A stretch of DNA of 64,000 nt from Ziziphus jujuba (lineage: Eukaryota; Streptophyta; Magnoliopsida; Rosales; Rhamnaceae), in NCBI RefSeq assembly GCF_031755915.1, contig NC_083381.1, positions 1,624,501 through 1,688,500 of the forward strand. Direction: 5' to 3'. A program made the position numbers and the translations under genes. Every line of letters begins with the position of its first letter. Position 1 is the first letter of the stretch. Positions 1 to 12,549 of this stretch are shown piece after piece. A model generated the notes under the pieces. The model had not been told where the DNA came from. It did no database searches and saw only the letters and a list, made by a program, of their open reading frames with translations.

Positions 1-573
1 CATTTAAAATTTTAAGAAGAAATCAAATAACGAGATAAATCTTATTAATTTATTTATATTTACATTTATTTTTAAAAGGTCAATTTTATAACTGAAATCT
101 ATAAATTTGGATATTAAAATTTCATTTATTATATATACATATATAAATATGTATTAGAATATGGAATTTTTGTGTCAAATGTATTTAATAAAAAGAATAA
201 TTTTTATTATATAATAAGTTAAAGAGATTAATCTCATTATTAATTACTGTACATAAAATAAACATAACAAACTAATAAAAATATTTATACATAGATAACC
301 AAATATTTTTTAATGTTTTTTATAAATATATAAAATTTATATACTCATAAATTTGAATATATATATATATACAATATTCTTGATCATTTATTTTGTATTT
401 TTTATTTTTTGCTGAGAAGATGGTATGGATATATATAAATACAATAATCTTTACCATATATACATATATATATATATATATCTATTCTAATAATTTTCAG
501 ATTACCTTCTAAATTATTTTATATATATATATATATATCAAAATCTTTTTATGTATTTGTTTCCTTTGTTAAC

Positions 574-608
<35 letters not shown>

Positions 609-3600
609 GATGAAAAAAATATTATTCACCTTAATTTTTTTAATAAAAATATGGTATTGATTAATACAACAATAAAAGGTCAAAAATCTTCTATTTTTTT
701 CAATCAATTATATAATATTATAATATAATAATAAAAATATGTATGAATTGGTAAATAAAATAAAATCAAATAACTATACATGTTTAATTAAAGAAACAAT
801 ATATATGCAAATGCATTTTATGTCATAAAAATATCATAATAATAAAATATATTTTTTTTCTTCATTCCTAAACCCAAATCTATTATACATAAAAATAAAA
901 AACATATATAATATTATAAAATATAATAATATAATAATAATAGTATTTATAATGAAAGAGTAATTTTATAATATTATATTTATAATAATAATGTACCATT
1001 TTTTATCGTATCCATCTATGGTTATAGATATTTTTAAAAAAATATGTTTATTTAAAATTTATTTTAAAATAAAAATTGATTATATATATATATTTGGGTA
1101 CAAATATTAAAGGCAATATCATAAATAATAAATAAATATAATGAAAATAAAGAAAATGATTTTGAAGGAAAATAATAATATACTGATACGTGATACTCAC
1201 ATTTATTCTTTTATATATTATATATAGATGTTATATATATATATACATATATAATTTGTTATGATTTATGTATATTTATACATATATTTTGTAATATAGG
1301 TTGTAATATATTTAAATATTGGTTTAATTTTTAATTTATTTTCAAATCTTTTGATAAACAAGTTTAGAAACAAGTATCGATTTTTCAGATTTTTTAGAGA
1401 GCAAAATATGTTAAACCCCCATAAACTATCAAACTAACAAATAACCCAGTACTATTTAACGTGATACATATTCAACTCAAATTTTTTATTAGAGAATGAC
1501 ATAAGAAATTTTTGTGACAAATTAAAACTAAACATTTGGTGTATGTATTATTATTTTTTTATACCATTTCCCTTATGTTATTTAATTTATATTAGGTTAT
1601 TTAAAAGTATATTCACTTTCATTATGCTTGTGATAGACCATAAATAAGAACAATAATAATAACTAAACAAGCAGACTAGGAAAAAGAGAAATCCAAAGAT
1701 CCTAACTAGCTAGTTTGGCACCTTCTGAAACAAAACAAACCTAGACAAAACAGCAATAACAATATCAATAATAATAAAAGTTCATTAAAAAAATAACACT
1801 ATCAATAATAATAAAAGTTCATTAAAAAAATTAAAATTTACTTCATACACCACATTGCCAGTGAGGGCATATTAGTCAAATGAAACTTTTGTGAAGTGCA
1901 AATATAGCCGTCCAAAATGAGTAATGTGATGCACCAACTTGTTTATCAACCTTTTTTTTTTTTAAATTTTTTTATTTCCCATGGAAGATAAATGTTAAGT
2001 AATTTTACACATTTAATAAAAATAATATTTAAAATAAATTAGTGCCTTTTTTCGTTTTATTTAAATAGTATATTTATTTTAAAAGAAATGAAAAGAACAG
2101 TTTATTTTATCTGTACATCAACATTTTTTATAAATAGTTTTATTATTTTTCATTTATTATTATTATTATTATTATAAAAATGTTATAATCATCTTATCTT
2201 TTGTTAGTCGATAATATAAATTGGACATCGTTTTAAATTTGATGGGAGATAGATGAAATTTAAAATTTTATAAACAAGAGAAAAAAGTCAATTTCATTAA
2301 GTTGGCTATAATGAGGGACAACATTAACATTCTCAATCTAAACCAGTCCAATTGTTAATAAATTGATGGAATGTAAATGAAATTTACCCGTTTATTTTAA
2401 AAATTCCCCTAGATGAAGGTTTAAATCTGAACCTATAGATATATTCTCTATGAATTTTATCACTTATTTTTAAATTATTGAAAAAGTAATTCATAGTATA
2501 TTTAAATTGAGTCAATGGTTAATAAAGTAGCTAGCTATTTTATGATAGATCAATAGAAAAAGCTTAAATATATAAGACCAAAAAACAACAAAAAGATAAT
2601 GTCTTATTCCTAAAATTAAAGTTCTACTTAAGATAAAATGGTCCATCTAATTATTTACATTTCATTTTTAGAGATTAATTTTGAAATTGGCTAATTAGCA
2701 TAATTTTAACTAAAGATTTAAAATTTATGCATAGATTTTTATGTTTTTACTTTTGGTTGTATAGTAAGATGTATCCTAACAAGAATAAGATTAAGGTTTG
2801 TAATTAATTGTGGTTATCAAGAATAGATGGAGAAAGAAGTTTGTAAATATTTATTTTATTATCATATACATGAAAACCTCTATAAATAAATATTTATATG
2901 GCTATGAAAAATTATTCATTGAAGGGACAATTGATTTATTGAAAAATGAATAATTTATTGATTTATCGATATAAATATTTATTTGTTTAAAAAGAAGTTT
3001 ACACTATTTTCGTAAAATAGTTTTACTAACTATATAATATATATTAATAAAGAAAAATATTAATCTGGCTTGATCAAATCTATAATCACAATATTGATCA
3101 CTATCCACTCAATAAAAAAAAAAAAAAAAACTTTAATACAGGACTTTTTTCCGTACAAAGAAGTTTAGTAATTGAAGAAATCTTTCTAATAAATACAAAG
3201 AGGATCATTTTCAATTGGCTTGACTATTTACTTCTGAAAAATTGTGGATCAATTAATTTATTTCAAATTTTCTTTTCTTTTCTTTTATATCTTGGAAAAA
3301 GCACAAAAAAAAAAAAAACTTTAGATGCATATTTTGGGGGGGAAAAAAAAAGCTACATTGGAAAAAATATTAAGTAAATTTTTTTATTATGTATGGTAAA
3401 TATTTATATATATATATTATTTATCTTTTACAAATTTAATAAATTATTAATTTATATATTCAACGAGTCTTAAGGGACTTTTTAAAAAATATATATATAT
3501 ATTTTTATTCATATAGCGAATTTATTCATTCAATATACTGTATTCGAATTGAAATCGAATAGTTTTATTTATTCAGTGAAATTATTTATTTAACTAGGTT

Positions 3601-3827
3601 TTACTGTATTATAAATATTGCTTTTATGTTTACTTCATTGTAATTAATAAATTAGATAGTTTGTATATTTCATACTATAATTTATATTCAAATATAGATT
3701 GTCAATTTTTTTTTTTTTTTGGATTTCTTAAAGATTGCATTCTCTTATAATATTTTGTTAAATTACAAATTGAATATATTTGTTGTTTACAGTAATTAAT
3801 TATATTTTTATCTCAAATTTAAGTATT
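1..3827. other. AT-rich intergenic DNA
   Basis: No coding sequence, RNA gene or recognisable transposon protein is visible on either strand. The stretch is dominated by A/T runs and short TA microsatellites (for example near 360-370, 465-481, 523-538 and 1,080-1,092). Around 1,759-1,831 a roughly 45-base phrase containing AATAATAAAAGTTCATTAAAAAA occurs twice in tandem. No open frame in it resembles a known family. Confidence 0.7.
573..608. repeat. (GT)n(TA)n compound microsatellite
   Basis: A GT dinucleotide run passes directly into a TA run of about 20 bases. It is a simple-sequence repeat without coding context. Confidence 0.85.
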
Positions 3828-4143
3828 TGTTTGGCTATCTGTTTTAAAAATTATTTTTTATTTTTGAAAATAAAAAATTATTTTCAAAACAAAAATGTAT
3901 TGTTTGGCCATCAGTTTTCAAAAATTATTTTAAGGAACAAATGGAAAAAAAAAACAATAAAAAATGTTTTTCATAGTTTTCAAAAAATATTAAAAATATA
4001 TTGGTTTACTGCATCAAAAACTTGAGCGTTGACAGAGAAGAGTAAGAATGATAATTTGCCTTGCAATCCGAAACCACGTGCACCGTCCCTAAAAATATGT
4101 TTTTGGTTTTTAAAAATTATTTTCAAACACAATTGACCAAACA
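3828..4143. mobile_element. Candidate MITE with TGTTTGG termini
   Basis: The left end reads TGTTTGGCTATCTGTTTTA and the right end, read on the minus strand, TGTTTGGTCAATTGTGTTTG. Both continue into A/T-rich AAAATTATTTT stretches, so roughly 30 bases form imperfect terminal inverted repeats around a 316-bp body. A TGTTTGG terminus with internal TTTT/AAAA runs resembles small non-autonomous DNA transposons of plants, possibly hAT-like. No clear target-site duplication is visible, so the assignment is tentative. An open frame inside it (about 3,780-4,025) is low-complexity and not a gene. Confidence 0.4.
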
Positions 4144-4607
4144 CTCATTATTTTTATAAAATTATAGAAACTTATTTTTGTTCAATATTTTAAAAACAAT
4201 ATTTAATATTTTGAAAATGAAAAATAAAAAACATAGCTTAACAGACCTAAGTTTTTTGCAAGTTCTTTAAAATTTCTAAACGAATCAGAGTGCCTTTTGG
4301 TTTGCAATTCCCTTGCAAAATTAGTTAAATCCTGCTAAAAGCAAGTTACCACAGAAAATTAACTGTCAAAATAGTAAATTAATAGTTGGGGGAAAAAAAA
4401 AAAAAGTAACACTGTAAATAACTTGTTACCTTATTATGATTATTTTTTTTGGTTTTTATTTTAATGTATGTAAAGAGATAAAGAAAAGGAATTGGGGCAA
4501 GCCAGGTCATTTTTAAGGTTATATATTCAACATAAACTTACAACTGCAACGAAATTAACTACATACCTGAAATTCTAGAAATCACAATATACACAAAAAC
4601 TTGGTTA

Positions 4608-4662
<55 letters not shown>

Positions 4663-5357
4663 ATTAAATATATTTTTTTCCTATAATTAAATATATATTT
4701 TTTTTCCGAAAAAATGGGCAATGAAATTCCTACTATAAGGTTCCCCAATTTCTTGTTCCAGTCAAAGAAAATCAGTCGGATGTCATTGCCACCCGCCTTG
4801 AAACACTGTTTCTTGCATGAAACAAAAGCAGGGCTCAAATCGCTCCAAAAATATGCATATCACAAGCAGCGGTAGCAACAATCAAACCTACACATATATA
4901 TAAGGATAGATGGGCTAAAAAGAGACATGGTGAAAAACATTAAAAAATAAAAAAAAAATAGTTGGATGAGCAAGTACGTAGCAATTGCTGAAAGCTATCC
5001 ACTATTGTTAGCGATGCAGATATGAATTTCATTATGCATACTACATAAGGTTCATAAAAAAGTGCAAAGTGAATTAGGAAAACCTCTAATATCAATAGCC
5101 AACCATTACTAGACCAAAAAATATGTAGTGACATCACGCACTCTCCAAAAACCAATTCAGTTAATGAGCATAATTTAATCATATGAGGAAAGATACTTGG
5201 CCAAAAAAATGAAAATCAAAAAAGAAAAAGGCTTTTTTCTAGCTAGTGTAAACCATCTTTCCCAACTTAATAATTTATCCCACAAAATAATTTTTTCCTT
5301 TTAGTTATCAATAAAATAATATTTTTTAATATAAAATAATATTCATAAAAGGATATA
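4144..5357. other. Intergenic DNA with a CT/TA microsatellite
   Basis: There is no supported gene. About 4,608-4,664 is a (CT)n tract passing into a (TA)n tract. Short minus-strand frames around 4,605-4,838 and 4,940-5,182 have no family resemblance and low-complexity ends. Confidence 0.65.
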
Positions 5358-5771
5358 TATAGCACCTATACCATTTTAATTGTTAAGCTTTTATACTTTG
5401 ATTTCTGAAATTTTTTTAGCATATTTGTTCTTAAACTTTTCAATTTTTTATATACTGTCTCTTCAATCCTTTCTGTGTATTTTTTTCTTTTTTGCAATTT
5501 TGAAGTGAGCAACACATTTGATGCCATACACCGCAATTTTATGTGATTTTCTAATTTTGTAATTCAATTTTTTTTTAAAGGTAAATTCATTGTTTTATTT
5601 TTCTAATGATTACACTACATGTCACAAAATTACTAAAAAAAAAAAAAAAAAAAATTGTTTAAAGGCTAAAAATCTAAAAATGTGAAATTTAGGAGTCAAA
5701 AGTGTAAAACAATAATAATAATAAGAGAACAAAATGTAAGAATTCAATAATCGAGGGGCACATGTGCTAAA
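5358..5771. mobile_element. Candidate long inverted-repeat MITE
   Basis: From about 5,358 the plus strand reads AGCACCTATACC and then an A/T-rich arm containing ATTGTTAAGCTTTTATACTTTG. The other end, on the minus strand from about 5,771, reads AGCACATGTGCC and then ATTATTGAATTCTTACATTTTG. The two arms are imperfect inverted copies over roughly 100 bases around a poly-A centre. No target-site duplication was found. It lies just upstream of the PPR gene and may contribute to its 5' flank. Confidence 0.35.
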
Positions 5772-5908
5772 AACGGAAAACCCTTCTTAAAATATTACTT
5801 TTTATAACAGTGTAAATTTCCAAACCTCGACAGGCTTCCCCTCCACAAGAACCCCTGTAAATTTTCCAACCTGCAATACATATTCCTTTTGAACCCTGTA
5901 GATGTTGA

Positions 5909-7531
5909 ATGTCCCATTCGCAAGAGAAAATTGCCAGTTTAATCCAAACTTTCATAACCCATCTTGACAAATGCAAATCAATGTCAGAGCTTAAGCAAAT
6001 CCATGCTCTGCTTCTCAATTTTGGCCTCTCTCAAGACCACTCATTTGCTACCAAAATCCTTTCTTTCTCTGCGCTTTCCGAATCAGGTAACATTGATTAC
6101 TCGTTTCGATTTCTATCCCAACTGTCCGACCCATCAACCTTTGATTGGAACACGGTAATAAGAGGCTACTCCAAAAGCAAAAATCCAAACCGCTCGATAT
6201 CGGTTTTCATCCAAATGTTGCGAGATGGGGTCTGGCCAGACCATCTCACGTACCCTTTTCTTGCGAAGGCGTCGGCGAGATTATTGAAGCCAGTTCTTGG
6301 TGGGGCTATTCATGGTCGTATTGCCAAACATGGGTATGAGTCTGATAGGTTCATCGGCAATTCTCTGATCCATATGTATGCTTCTTTTGGGGATATTAGG
6401 TTTGCACGTAAGATTTTTGATGAAATGCCCGTTAAGAACTTAGTTTCATGGAATGCCATATTGGATGGGTATGCGAAGTGTGGGGATGTATGTTCTGCAT
6501 TGGAGGTCTTCGAGTTAATGCCTGAGCGGGATGTTGTATCTTGGAGTTCTTTGATTGATGGGTCTGTTAAGGCTGGGCAGTACATGGATGCTTTGGCTCT
6601 ATTTCAGAGAATGCAGGTTTCTGGGGTTGAAGCAAATGAGGTGACTATGGTAAGTGTTTTGTGTGCTTGTTCCCACTTAGGTGCACTCGAGCAAGGGAGG
6701 GCTATGCATCAATATGTGGTCGAGAACGAGTTGCCATTGACGTTGGTTTTGCAAACATCACTAGTGGACATGTATTCAAAATGTGGGGCAGTAGAAGAAG
6801 CTTTAAGCGTGTTCCTTGCGGTTTCATTGCAACAAACAGACGTATTGATTTGGAATGCAATGATTGGAGGACTTGCGACTCATGGTTTGATCCAAGAGTC
6901 GCTTAAATTATATGACAAAATGCAAAATTTTCAAATTTTACCAGATGAGATCACATATTTGTGCTTATTAAGTGCTTGTGCTCATGGAGGATTGGTAAAG
7001 GAAGCTTGGTATTTCTTTGAATGTCTTGGTAAAGATGGAATGACACCCAAGATTGAACACTATGCTTGTATGGTGGATGTCTTAGCTCGCTCCGGCCGAG
7101 TACACAAGGCCTTTCGATTTATCCAACAAATGCCCATCAAGCCAACCGGCTCAATGTTAGGTGCCCTACTTAGTGGTTGTTTGAACCATGGAAAGTTAGA
7201 CCTTGCGGAAATTGTCGGAAGAAAGCTTATAGAGATAGAGCCAGATCATGATGGTAGATATATTGGGTTGTCAAATGTTTTTGCTAGTGTCAAGAGGTGG
7301 GAAGATGCACGAAACATGAGAGAAGCCATGCAAAGTAAAGGAGTTAAGAAGTCTCCTGGATTTAGTTTTGTGGAGATTTCCAAAACTCTTCACAGATTCA
7401 TGGCCCATGATAAAACACATCCTAGATTGGATCGAATTAATGAAATTTTGATTTTTATTACAAACCAAATGAAACTTGATACTGATTCTGAAAGTCAAGA
7501 CTATCGCTTGTATGATATAGAATATTTCTGA
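5909..7531 (+). CDS. PLS/E-type pentatricopeptide repeat protein, At5g08305-like
   Basis: This is a single-exon 540-residue protein with no frame breaks. PPR proteins of this class are sequence-specific RNA-binding proteins, mostly in mitochondria or plastids, that act in organellar RNA processing or editing. Tandem PPR motifs run from about residue 50 to 440; recognisable signatures are SWNAILDGYAKCGDV, ERDVVSWSSLIDG, SLVDMYSKCG and HYACMVDVLARSGRV. The C-terminal E/E+-type region begins near KPTGSMLGALLSGC (about 411) and includes EPDHDGRYIGLSNVFAS. There is no DYW deaminase, so the protein ends as an E-type member. Order and wording of motifs match Arabidopsis At5g08305 as I remember it, and the length (about 534 aa there) agrees. 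The ATG at 5,909 is chosen because it opens the frame ahead of the conserved HLDKCKSMSELKQIHA segment. The N-terminus is short, with no obvious long organelle presequence, so an upstream start or spliced leader is possible. Its 3' end faces the end of the minus-strand SDE3-like copy 1. Confidence 0.93.
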   Translation: MSHSQEKIASLIQTFITHLDKCKSMSELKQIHALLLNFGLSQDHSFATKILSFSALSESGNIDYSFRFLSQLSDPSTFDWNTVIRGYSKSKNPNRSISVFIQMLRDGVWPDHLTYPFLAKASARLLKPVLGGAIHGRIAKHGYESDRFIGNSLIHMYASFGDIRFARKIFDEMPVKNLVSWNAILDGYAKCGDVCSALEVFELMPERDVVSWSSLIDGSVKAGQYMDALALFQRMQVSGVEANEVTMVSVLCACSHLGALEQGRAMHQYVVENELPLTLVLQTSLVDMYSKCGAVEEALSVFLAVSLQQTDVLIWNAMIGGLATHGLIQESLKLYDKMQNFQILPDEITYLCLLSACAHGGLVKEAWYFFECLGKDGMTPKIEHYACMVDVLARSGRVHKAFRFIQQMPIKPTGSMLGALLSGCLNHGKLDLAEIVGRKLIEIEPDHDGRYIGLSNVFASVKRWEDARNMREAMQSKGVKKSPGFSFVEISKTLHRFMAHDKTHPRLDRINEILIFITNQMKLDTDSESQDYRLYDIEYF

Positions 7532-8026
7532 GTTGATGATTTTTGTATGTGAGAGAAAAAAAAAAAAAAAATTCAATTATTTGTCCGAAGTTTGTTCCAA
7601 AATGCAAATAGGAGATCTTATATTGTTTACAAGAGATTTGTGCAAGCTGTTGGGTTCTTAAGTCACTGCAATAGTATGGGAATAATAGCTATTCTACTGG
7701 TTATGGAATAAAGAACAAGGAACTCTGACTTATTTTGTTCGATACTCAACAACAATTCCATGATATATATATATATATATATACATATATATTCTCCAGA
7801 ATCACCAGGAAATAGCAATGCCTACAAACTTAGTTTATCATGTCTTTGAATTCAAAATAGTGGAGGAGAGAAAATTAAATCCATTTAAAATTTCAGTTTG
7901 CATGCAACTGAGATGAAAAGGGAAACAAAAAGAAAGAACAATTTGTAACTGGCAAAATATGTACAAATTTATATGTTTGTTCAGAAATAAGCAATCTAAA
8001 TACAAGATAATCGCGGGAAATTATAG
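7532..8026. other. Convergent intergenic spacer
   Basis: The spacer lies between the PPR stop codon and the end of SDE3-like copy 1. It holds a poly-A run (7,556-7,570), a plausible polyadenylation signal AATAAA near 7,707 and a TA microsatellite around 7,762-7,790. From about 7,870 onward the sequence is related to 34,380-34,526 downstream of SDE3-like copy 2 (shared TGTTCAGAAATAAGCAA), so the 3' flank was duplicated with the gene. Confidence 0.7.
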
Positions 8027-8967
8027 TTATCCTTCTAAGCTTAAATCTGTGATGAACTTTGGATTTAGAGTTCTGTATGGCCAGCATTGGCACAGTCTTT
8101 CAAAATATGAAATCTTCAATCCCATTTTCCTACCAATTTCAGAGTGAACGTAACTCGAAGAGTTTCCAGGTCTACCGGTAACAACAACGGCTGTATCTTT
8201 GTCAGCAAAATTAGCAAGGGTCATCAGTGCCTCTGGCAATGGCAGAGGAAGCATCCACTAAAAAAATATGAGTAAAATGTCCAGCATCAATGCCTTCATT
8301 ATGCAGCCGAAAACTACTCATAAAAATGGAGAAAATCACCCTGAATTTTCGAAGTTCCTCATGTGACGGACGAGCAAAATACTCTTCTTTGTAAAGGCAT
8401 GAGGAGAGAATGTCCTCCGGTACCTCATCTTTCTCATGAAACGCAGCATTTGCTCGAAACATATCCGACTCTGGAATCACCTTCGTCAAGCTTCTCATCA
8501 GCACATCACAAGCACTATTACTTGGTGCAATCATAAGAATCTGACATCCTACTGATGATTTATATATTTGAACTACTGCTTCCCGAACAACCATACCAGT
8601 TTTCGATGGTTCATTTGAATGTGAAAATGCTTTTCTTTCAGGAACACACAGTGGACCAGACACAAGGTATGGTGGTGAGCCATGAATGCGTAGAGGACAT
8701 ATACGCATGATCATGTTTAAGAAAGTGAGAATCCGAAGCTGGAGAAGTAGGAATATTCATTTGCAGAGATACAGAATCAGGAAATAGGAAGTTCTGGAAT
8801 AAATTATCTGATGCAGAATCAAGTGCTTGGTATGCTCTTTTCAAACAAATCCTGTTGAATGAGAAGCTGATATCATATGTCTCGGTCGAATCGTGCTGCA
8901 AATGGAATTCATCTTCAAACTCAACTAGTTCAAGATTTTTTCTGCCCTCCATGCGAAAGATAACACC
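8027..8967 (-). pseudogene. SDE3-like helicase copy 1, exon 3 (frameshifted)
   Basis: This is the 3'-most exon of a broken SDE3/MOV10-like RNA helicase paralog. SDE3 is a superfamily-1 helicase of plant RNA silencing. The acceptor is ACACAG at 8,968-8,973 and the exon continues GGTGTTATCTTTCG as in copy 2. Readable pieces, in three frames, are the pre-helicase segment (YDISFSFNRICLKRAYQAL), a P-loop region altered to SGPLCVPERKAFSHSN, motif Ia-like APSNSACDVLMRSL, HFTHIFLVDASS in place of a DEAG box, and TGRPGNSSS in place of motif III. The exon stops after ISYFERLCQC plus about 20 residues, so the second RecA domain is absent. Frame breaks lie near 8,700 and 8,240. Exons 2 and 1 of the same pseudogene are at 24,850-25,070 and 25,457-27,220; the intervening intron holds a 15-kb nested retrotransposon. 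Confidence 0.85.
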
Positions 8968-9589
8968 CTGTGTAACATTTTAACAACACTGTAATTATGA
9001 AGACAATAAAATAGCAAAAGTACTTGGACAAATAAAATATAGGGCTTTGTTTCTAATCTCAACTTACAACTTTCCTAAGACAAAAATGCAAAGAAATAGA
9101 TTCAAAAATAACGAACTGTTATTGGCTTTCTATGCACTAAATAAATAGTACGAGACTGAATTCTACTGCATAGTCGGTCACTTTGTAAAATAAAATGTCA
9201 CAAATTAAATAAATTTGTGAAAAAATAAAAAAGTATTTTGAACTTCATCTTTGGCTACTCCTACATACTCTTATAAGTTTTTGAAACATACTTATCAAAA
9301 TGAAAGAGGAAGAAATAAAGGAAAATATGTTGAAATGTTAAATTAAATAAGAGATGGGTTGGATATGAAACATCGCACTAACTCTTTATTGGACTTGTCC
9401 AAGTATCCAATTTTAGACTTTTCCAGAAAGAAAAAATAATAATAATAAAATAAAAATAAATAAATAAAAAATCCAAGTTTAGATGCTTGAAGGTTCACAA
9501 GTAGTGTTTACCTGTCACTTGTCTAGCATATAAATCAGAACTCCATGGTAGCAACATTGTAAATAATTATCCACTAAAATATGTGCTTT

Positions 9590-10224
9590 TGTTGTTTTTA
9601 TGACTCTAAATTATTGTTTAAGAAGCTTGGAAGTAATGGTGAACATGAGGAGTTGATGGGATGTTTGGTGATGAAGTGAAGAGGAAGGAAGCAAGGAAAA
9701 CAAGAAGAAAAAGGAGAAAGGCAGTAGATCGTCATGTAGGTGTTCTTTATTGTATCTGATGCATGGAGTTACTATTTTACCCCTCTTTAATGATATGTAA
9801 GCCTAGGGCTTCGTGCCCAAAAAAGGTGAGACTAGAAAAATAGATATAGTGATATTTTTCTTCTGGTTCTAGTGAGAGAAACAAGGGGTTGATTTCTTCA
9901 CACAAAAACCCATTAAAGGTGCCATGCTTCTGGTGATTAAGCTTGTAATCTCTTCAAATCAATGAAGATCGTCATCTCCTGGCTTGTCCGTGGACGTAGA
10001 TCATCTTGATCGAACCATGTAAAAATTTGTGTGTTTTTCTCTCTCTCTCTCTCTCTCTCTCCTCTTATATTTATGTGCTTGTCTTTCTCTATCTAGATTT
10101 TGCATTGGGTTTCCTTATGGAATCATCTATTGCATCTATATTTTACTAGATTGTGAACGGTTGTGGATTGTTTGTTGCTTGTGGGTATATATATTACTTG
10201 CTATACACAGGTTATATCTCAACA
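9590..10224 (+). repeat. Copia A 5' LTR
   Basis: This is a 635-bp LTR with TG...CA termini. It contains a CT microsatellite (about 10,038-10,062). Its partner at 24,071-24,705 has the same length. Confidence 0.95.
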
Positions 10225-10227
10225 AAT

Positions 10228-10239
10228 TGGTATCAGAGC
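10228..10239 (+). promoter_or_regulatory. Copia A primer-binding site
   Basis: TGGTATCAGAGC lies three bases after the LTR. It matches the 3' end complement of plant initiator Met-tRNA and would prime minus-strand cDNA synthesis. Confidence 0.92.
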
Positions 10240-10375
10240 CTAGGTTGATGAACATCTAGGGATTAGAGTTTGGAGATTTGGGGCTTTTGTGTAGCTTGTT
10301 GCTGTTAAGTTCTTGTAGTGGAATTGGAGGTTCCTTTGGTTGAAGCTAGGTTGATTATAGTGTACCCAAGCAAAC

Positions 10376-11118
10376 TTGACCATGTCTACTAAGTTTGAGG
10401 TTGAGAAATTCACAGGTTCAAACGATTTTTGCCTTAGACAGATGAAAATGAAGGCGGTGTTAGTCAAGGAATGGTTAGATGTGGTTTTAGAAGGTGAGGA
10501 ACACTTACCAGAAACAATGGATGTTAGAGAGAGGAGGGAATTATTGGAAAAAGGCATATAGTTCAATAATTCTTGGTCTTGGAGACAAAGTGTTGAGAAA
10601 GGTATCAAAGGAAACAACAGCGGCGGATGTTTGGAGAGTTTTGGAAGAAAGGTACATGGCTAAATCAGTACCAAACTGCATCAATTTGAAGTAACGATTA
10701 TACGGTTTCAAAATGAAAGAGGAAAGGTCTTTGAGTGATAATCTTGATAACTTCACTAAGTTGATTTAAGATACAGAGAGTATGCAAATCTCAATTGAGG
10801 GTGAGGACCAAGCAGTGATTTTGCTTAATTCTTTGCCTCAAGGAAATGAGTACTTTGTGGATACTCTCAAGTATGAAAGACAAACCTTGGATGTGAAGGA
10901 AGTTATAGCAGCGATAGTTGCTAAGGATGCGGAGAAGAGCTTGATTGGCAAGAGTAATGATGGGTTGAGCCTCACAATGAGAGGTAGAACCTCGGATCGG
11001 CCTAGTGATAGAAATTAGCGAGGTAAAAGTCAGGATAGATCGAAATCAAGGGACAAAATGAGATGCTTCTGTGTAATCAATTGGGGCCATTTCAAGAAGG
11101 ATTGTCCAGAGAGGTTTG
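10376..11118 (+). pseudogene. Copia A gag (decayed)
   Basis: The nucleocapsid precursor starts MSTKFEVEKFTGSNDFCLR, a typical copia gag beginning. It continues through ADVWRVLEERYMAKS, SLPQGNEYFVDTLKY and a Lys/Arg/Ser-rich stretch to a zinc knuckle. The knuckle reads CFCVINWGHFKKDC, so the CX2CX4HX4C spacing is broken and the second cysteine is displaced. In-frame stops near 10,559, 10,692, 10,767 and 11,016, plus one frame change, show it cannot yield full-length gag. Confidence 0.88.
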
Positions 11119-12549
11119 GAAAAGGGAAGGAAAAGCAATCTGATGGAGATTGCTTGTTACTGACCGAGAACGGTGTTGAGTGGATTATTGACTCGGGTTA
11201 TACTTTTCATATGAGTCTGATGAGGAGTTATTTTGATACATTTGAGGAACTAGATGGAGGACGGGTTCTCATGGGGAACAATGCAGTTTGTAATGTTGAA
11301 GGGATTGGCACAATAAAGTTGAAGCTTCATGATGGAGTTGTGAGAACTTTGATGGATATGTGGTATATTCCCGGGTTGAAGAGGAATTTGATTTCTCTTG
11401 GTATATTGGATGAGCATGGATATAGTTATAAAGCTGAGAAAGGAATTTTGAAGGTCTTGAAGGGTTCAATGGTAGCGATGAAGGCTTCTCAGAAGAATGG
11501 CTTGTATGTGCTAGATGGAAGTATGGTTCAAGGTGCAGCTTCGGTCTCAGTGAATGAGAATGTGAGAGACACCACACTTTGGCATAGAAGGCTAGGCCAT
11601 ATTAGCGAGAAAGTGCTAATTGAGCTTAGTAAACAAGGGCTTTTGTGTGGGCATAAGGCAAAGAAACTTGACTTCTATGAGCATTGTATCTATGGCAAGC
11701 AAGCTAGGGTGAAGTTCAACATCGCGGTGCATCGAACTAAAGAGATCTAGAATTATGTTCATTCCGATGTATAGGACCCCACGAGAACGAATTCAATGGG
11801 TGGTTGTAGGTACTTCATGACCCTCATTGATGATTACTCAAGGAGAGTATGGGTTTACATGTTGAAAACCAAGGGTGAGGCCTTCATTAAGTTCAAGGAA
11901 TAGAAGGTTATGGTTAAGAACCAAATCAGAAAGAAGATGAAAATGCTCCGAACGGATAATGGGCTCGAGTATTGCAATGAGGAGTTCAATTCCTATTACA
12001 ATGAGCATGGAATCGTGAGACACAAGATCGTGCGGATGACTTGTCAACAAAATGGTCTTGCCGAATGTATGAATAGAACCATTTTGGAAAGAGTGAGGAG
12101 TATGCTTTCAGTTGCTAAGCTACCTACAAGGTTTTAGGCAGAGGCAGTGAATACCACGGTGTACTTGATCAATCGGTGTCCGTCGAGTGCTATTGAGTTC
12201 AAGACTCCAATGGAGAAGTGGTCTAAGCACGCACCGGATTTAAGTAATCTCATGGTCTTTGGTTGCCCTTTGTATGTTCATGTAAATGAAGGCAAGTTAC
12301 ATCCAAGATCTATGAAATGCATTTTCTTGGGGTACCCAGAGGATGTAAAAGGCTATAGACTTTAGGATCCACATACAAGGAAGTGTGTGATTAGTAGGGA
12401 TGTGGTGTTTAAGGAGAGTGAGATACTTGGGTTGGCAAAGGATGGAGAATCTTCTAATGGAGGTGAAGTTGACAAGGAGACATTCGATCTTGGGATTGAG
12501 GATAATCTAAGAAAGAATGTGACTCGTGAGGAGCACTGTGATACACAAG
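11119..12549 (+). pseudogene. Copia A protease, pre-integrase and integrase (decayed, split)
   Basis: The aspartic protease motif is WIIDSGYTFHMS, with the D-S-G triad present. The GAG-pre-integrase signature LWHRRLGHISEKVLIELS follows near 11,577. Integrase catalytic segments are recognisable as LRTDNGLEYCNEEF and QQNGLAECMNRT; the arginine usual after the catalytic Glu is a cysteine here. Stops interrupt the frame at about 11,748, 11,773, 11,902, 12,136 and 12,363. The pol frame is cut at 12,549 by gypsy A in the linker between integrase and reverse transcriptase and resumes at 22,244. Confidence 0.9.

Noticed and set aside
6310..6585. 91-codon minus-strand frame inside the PPR gene
   Set aside because: It is a shadow of the conserved coding strand.
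7271..7576. 101-codon minus-strand frame overlapping the PPR gene end
   Set aside because: It is antisense to a well-supported conserved gene, with no independent evidence.
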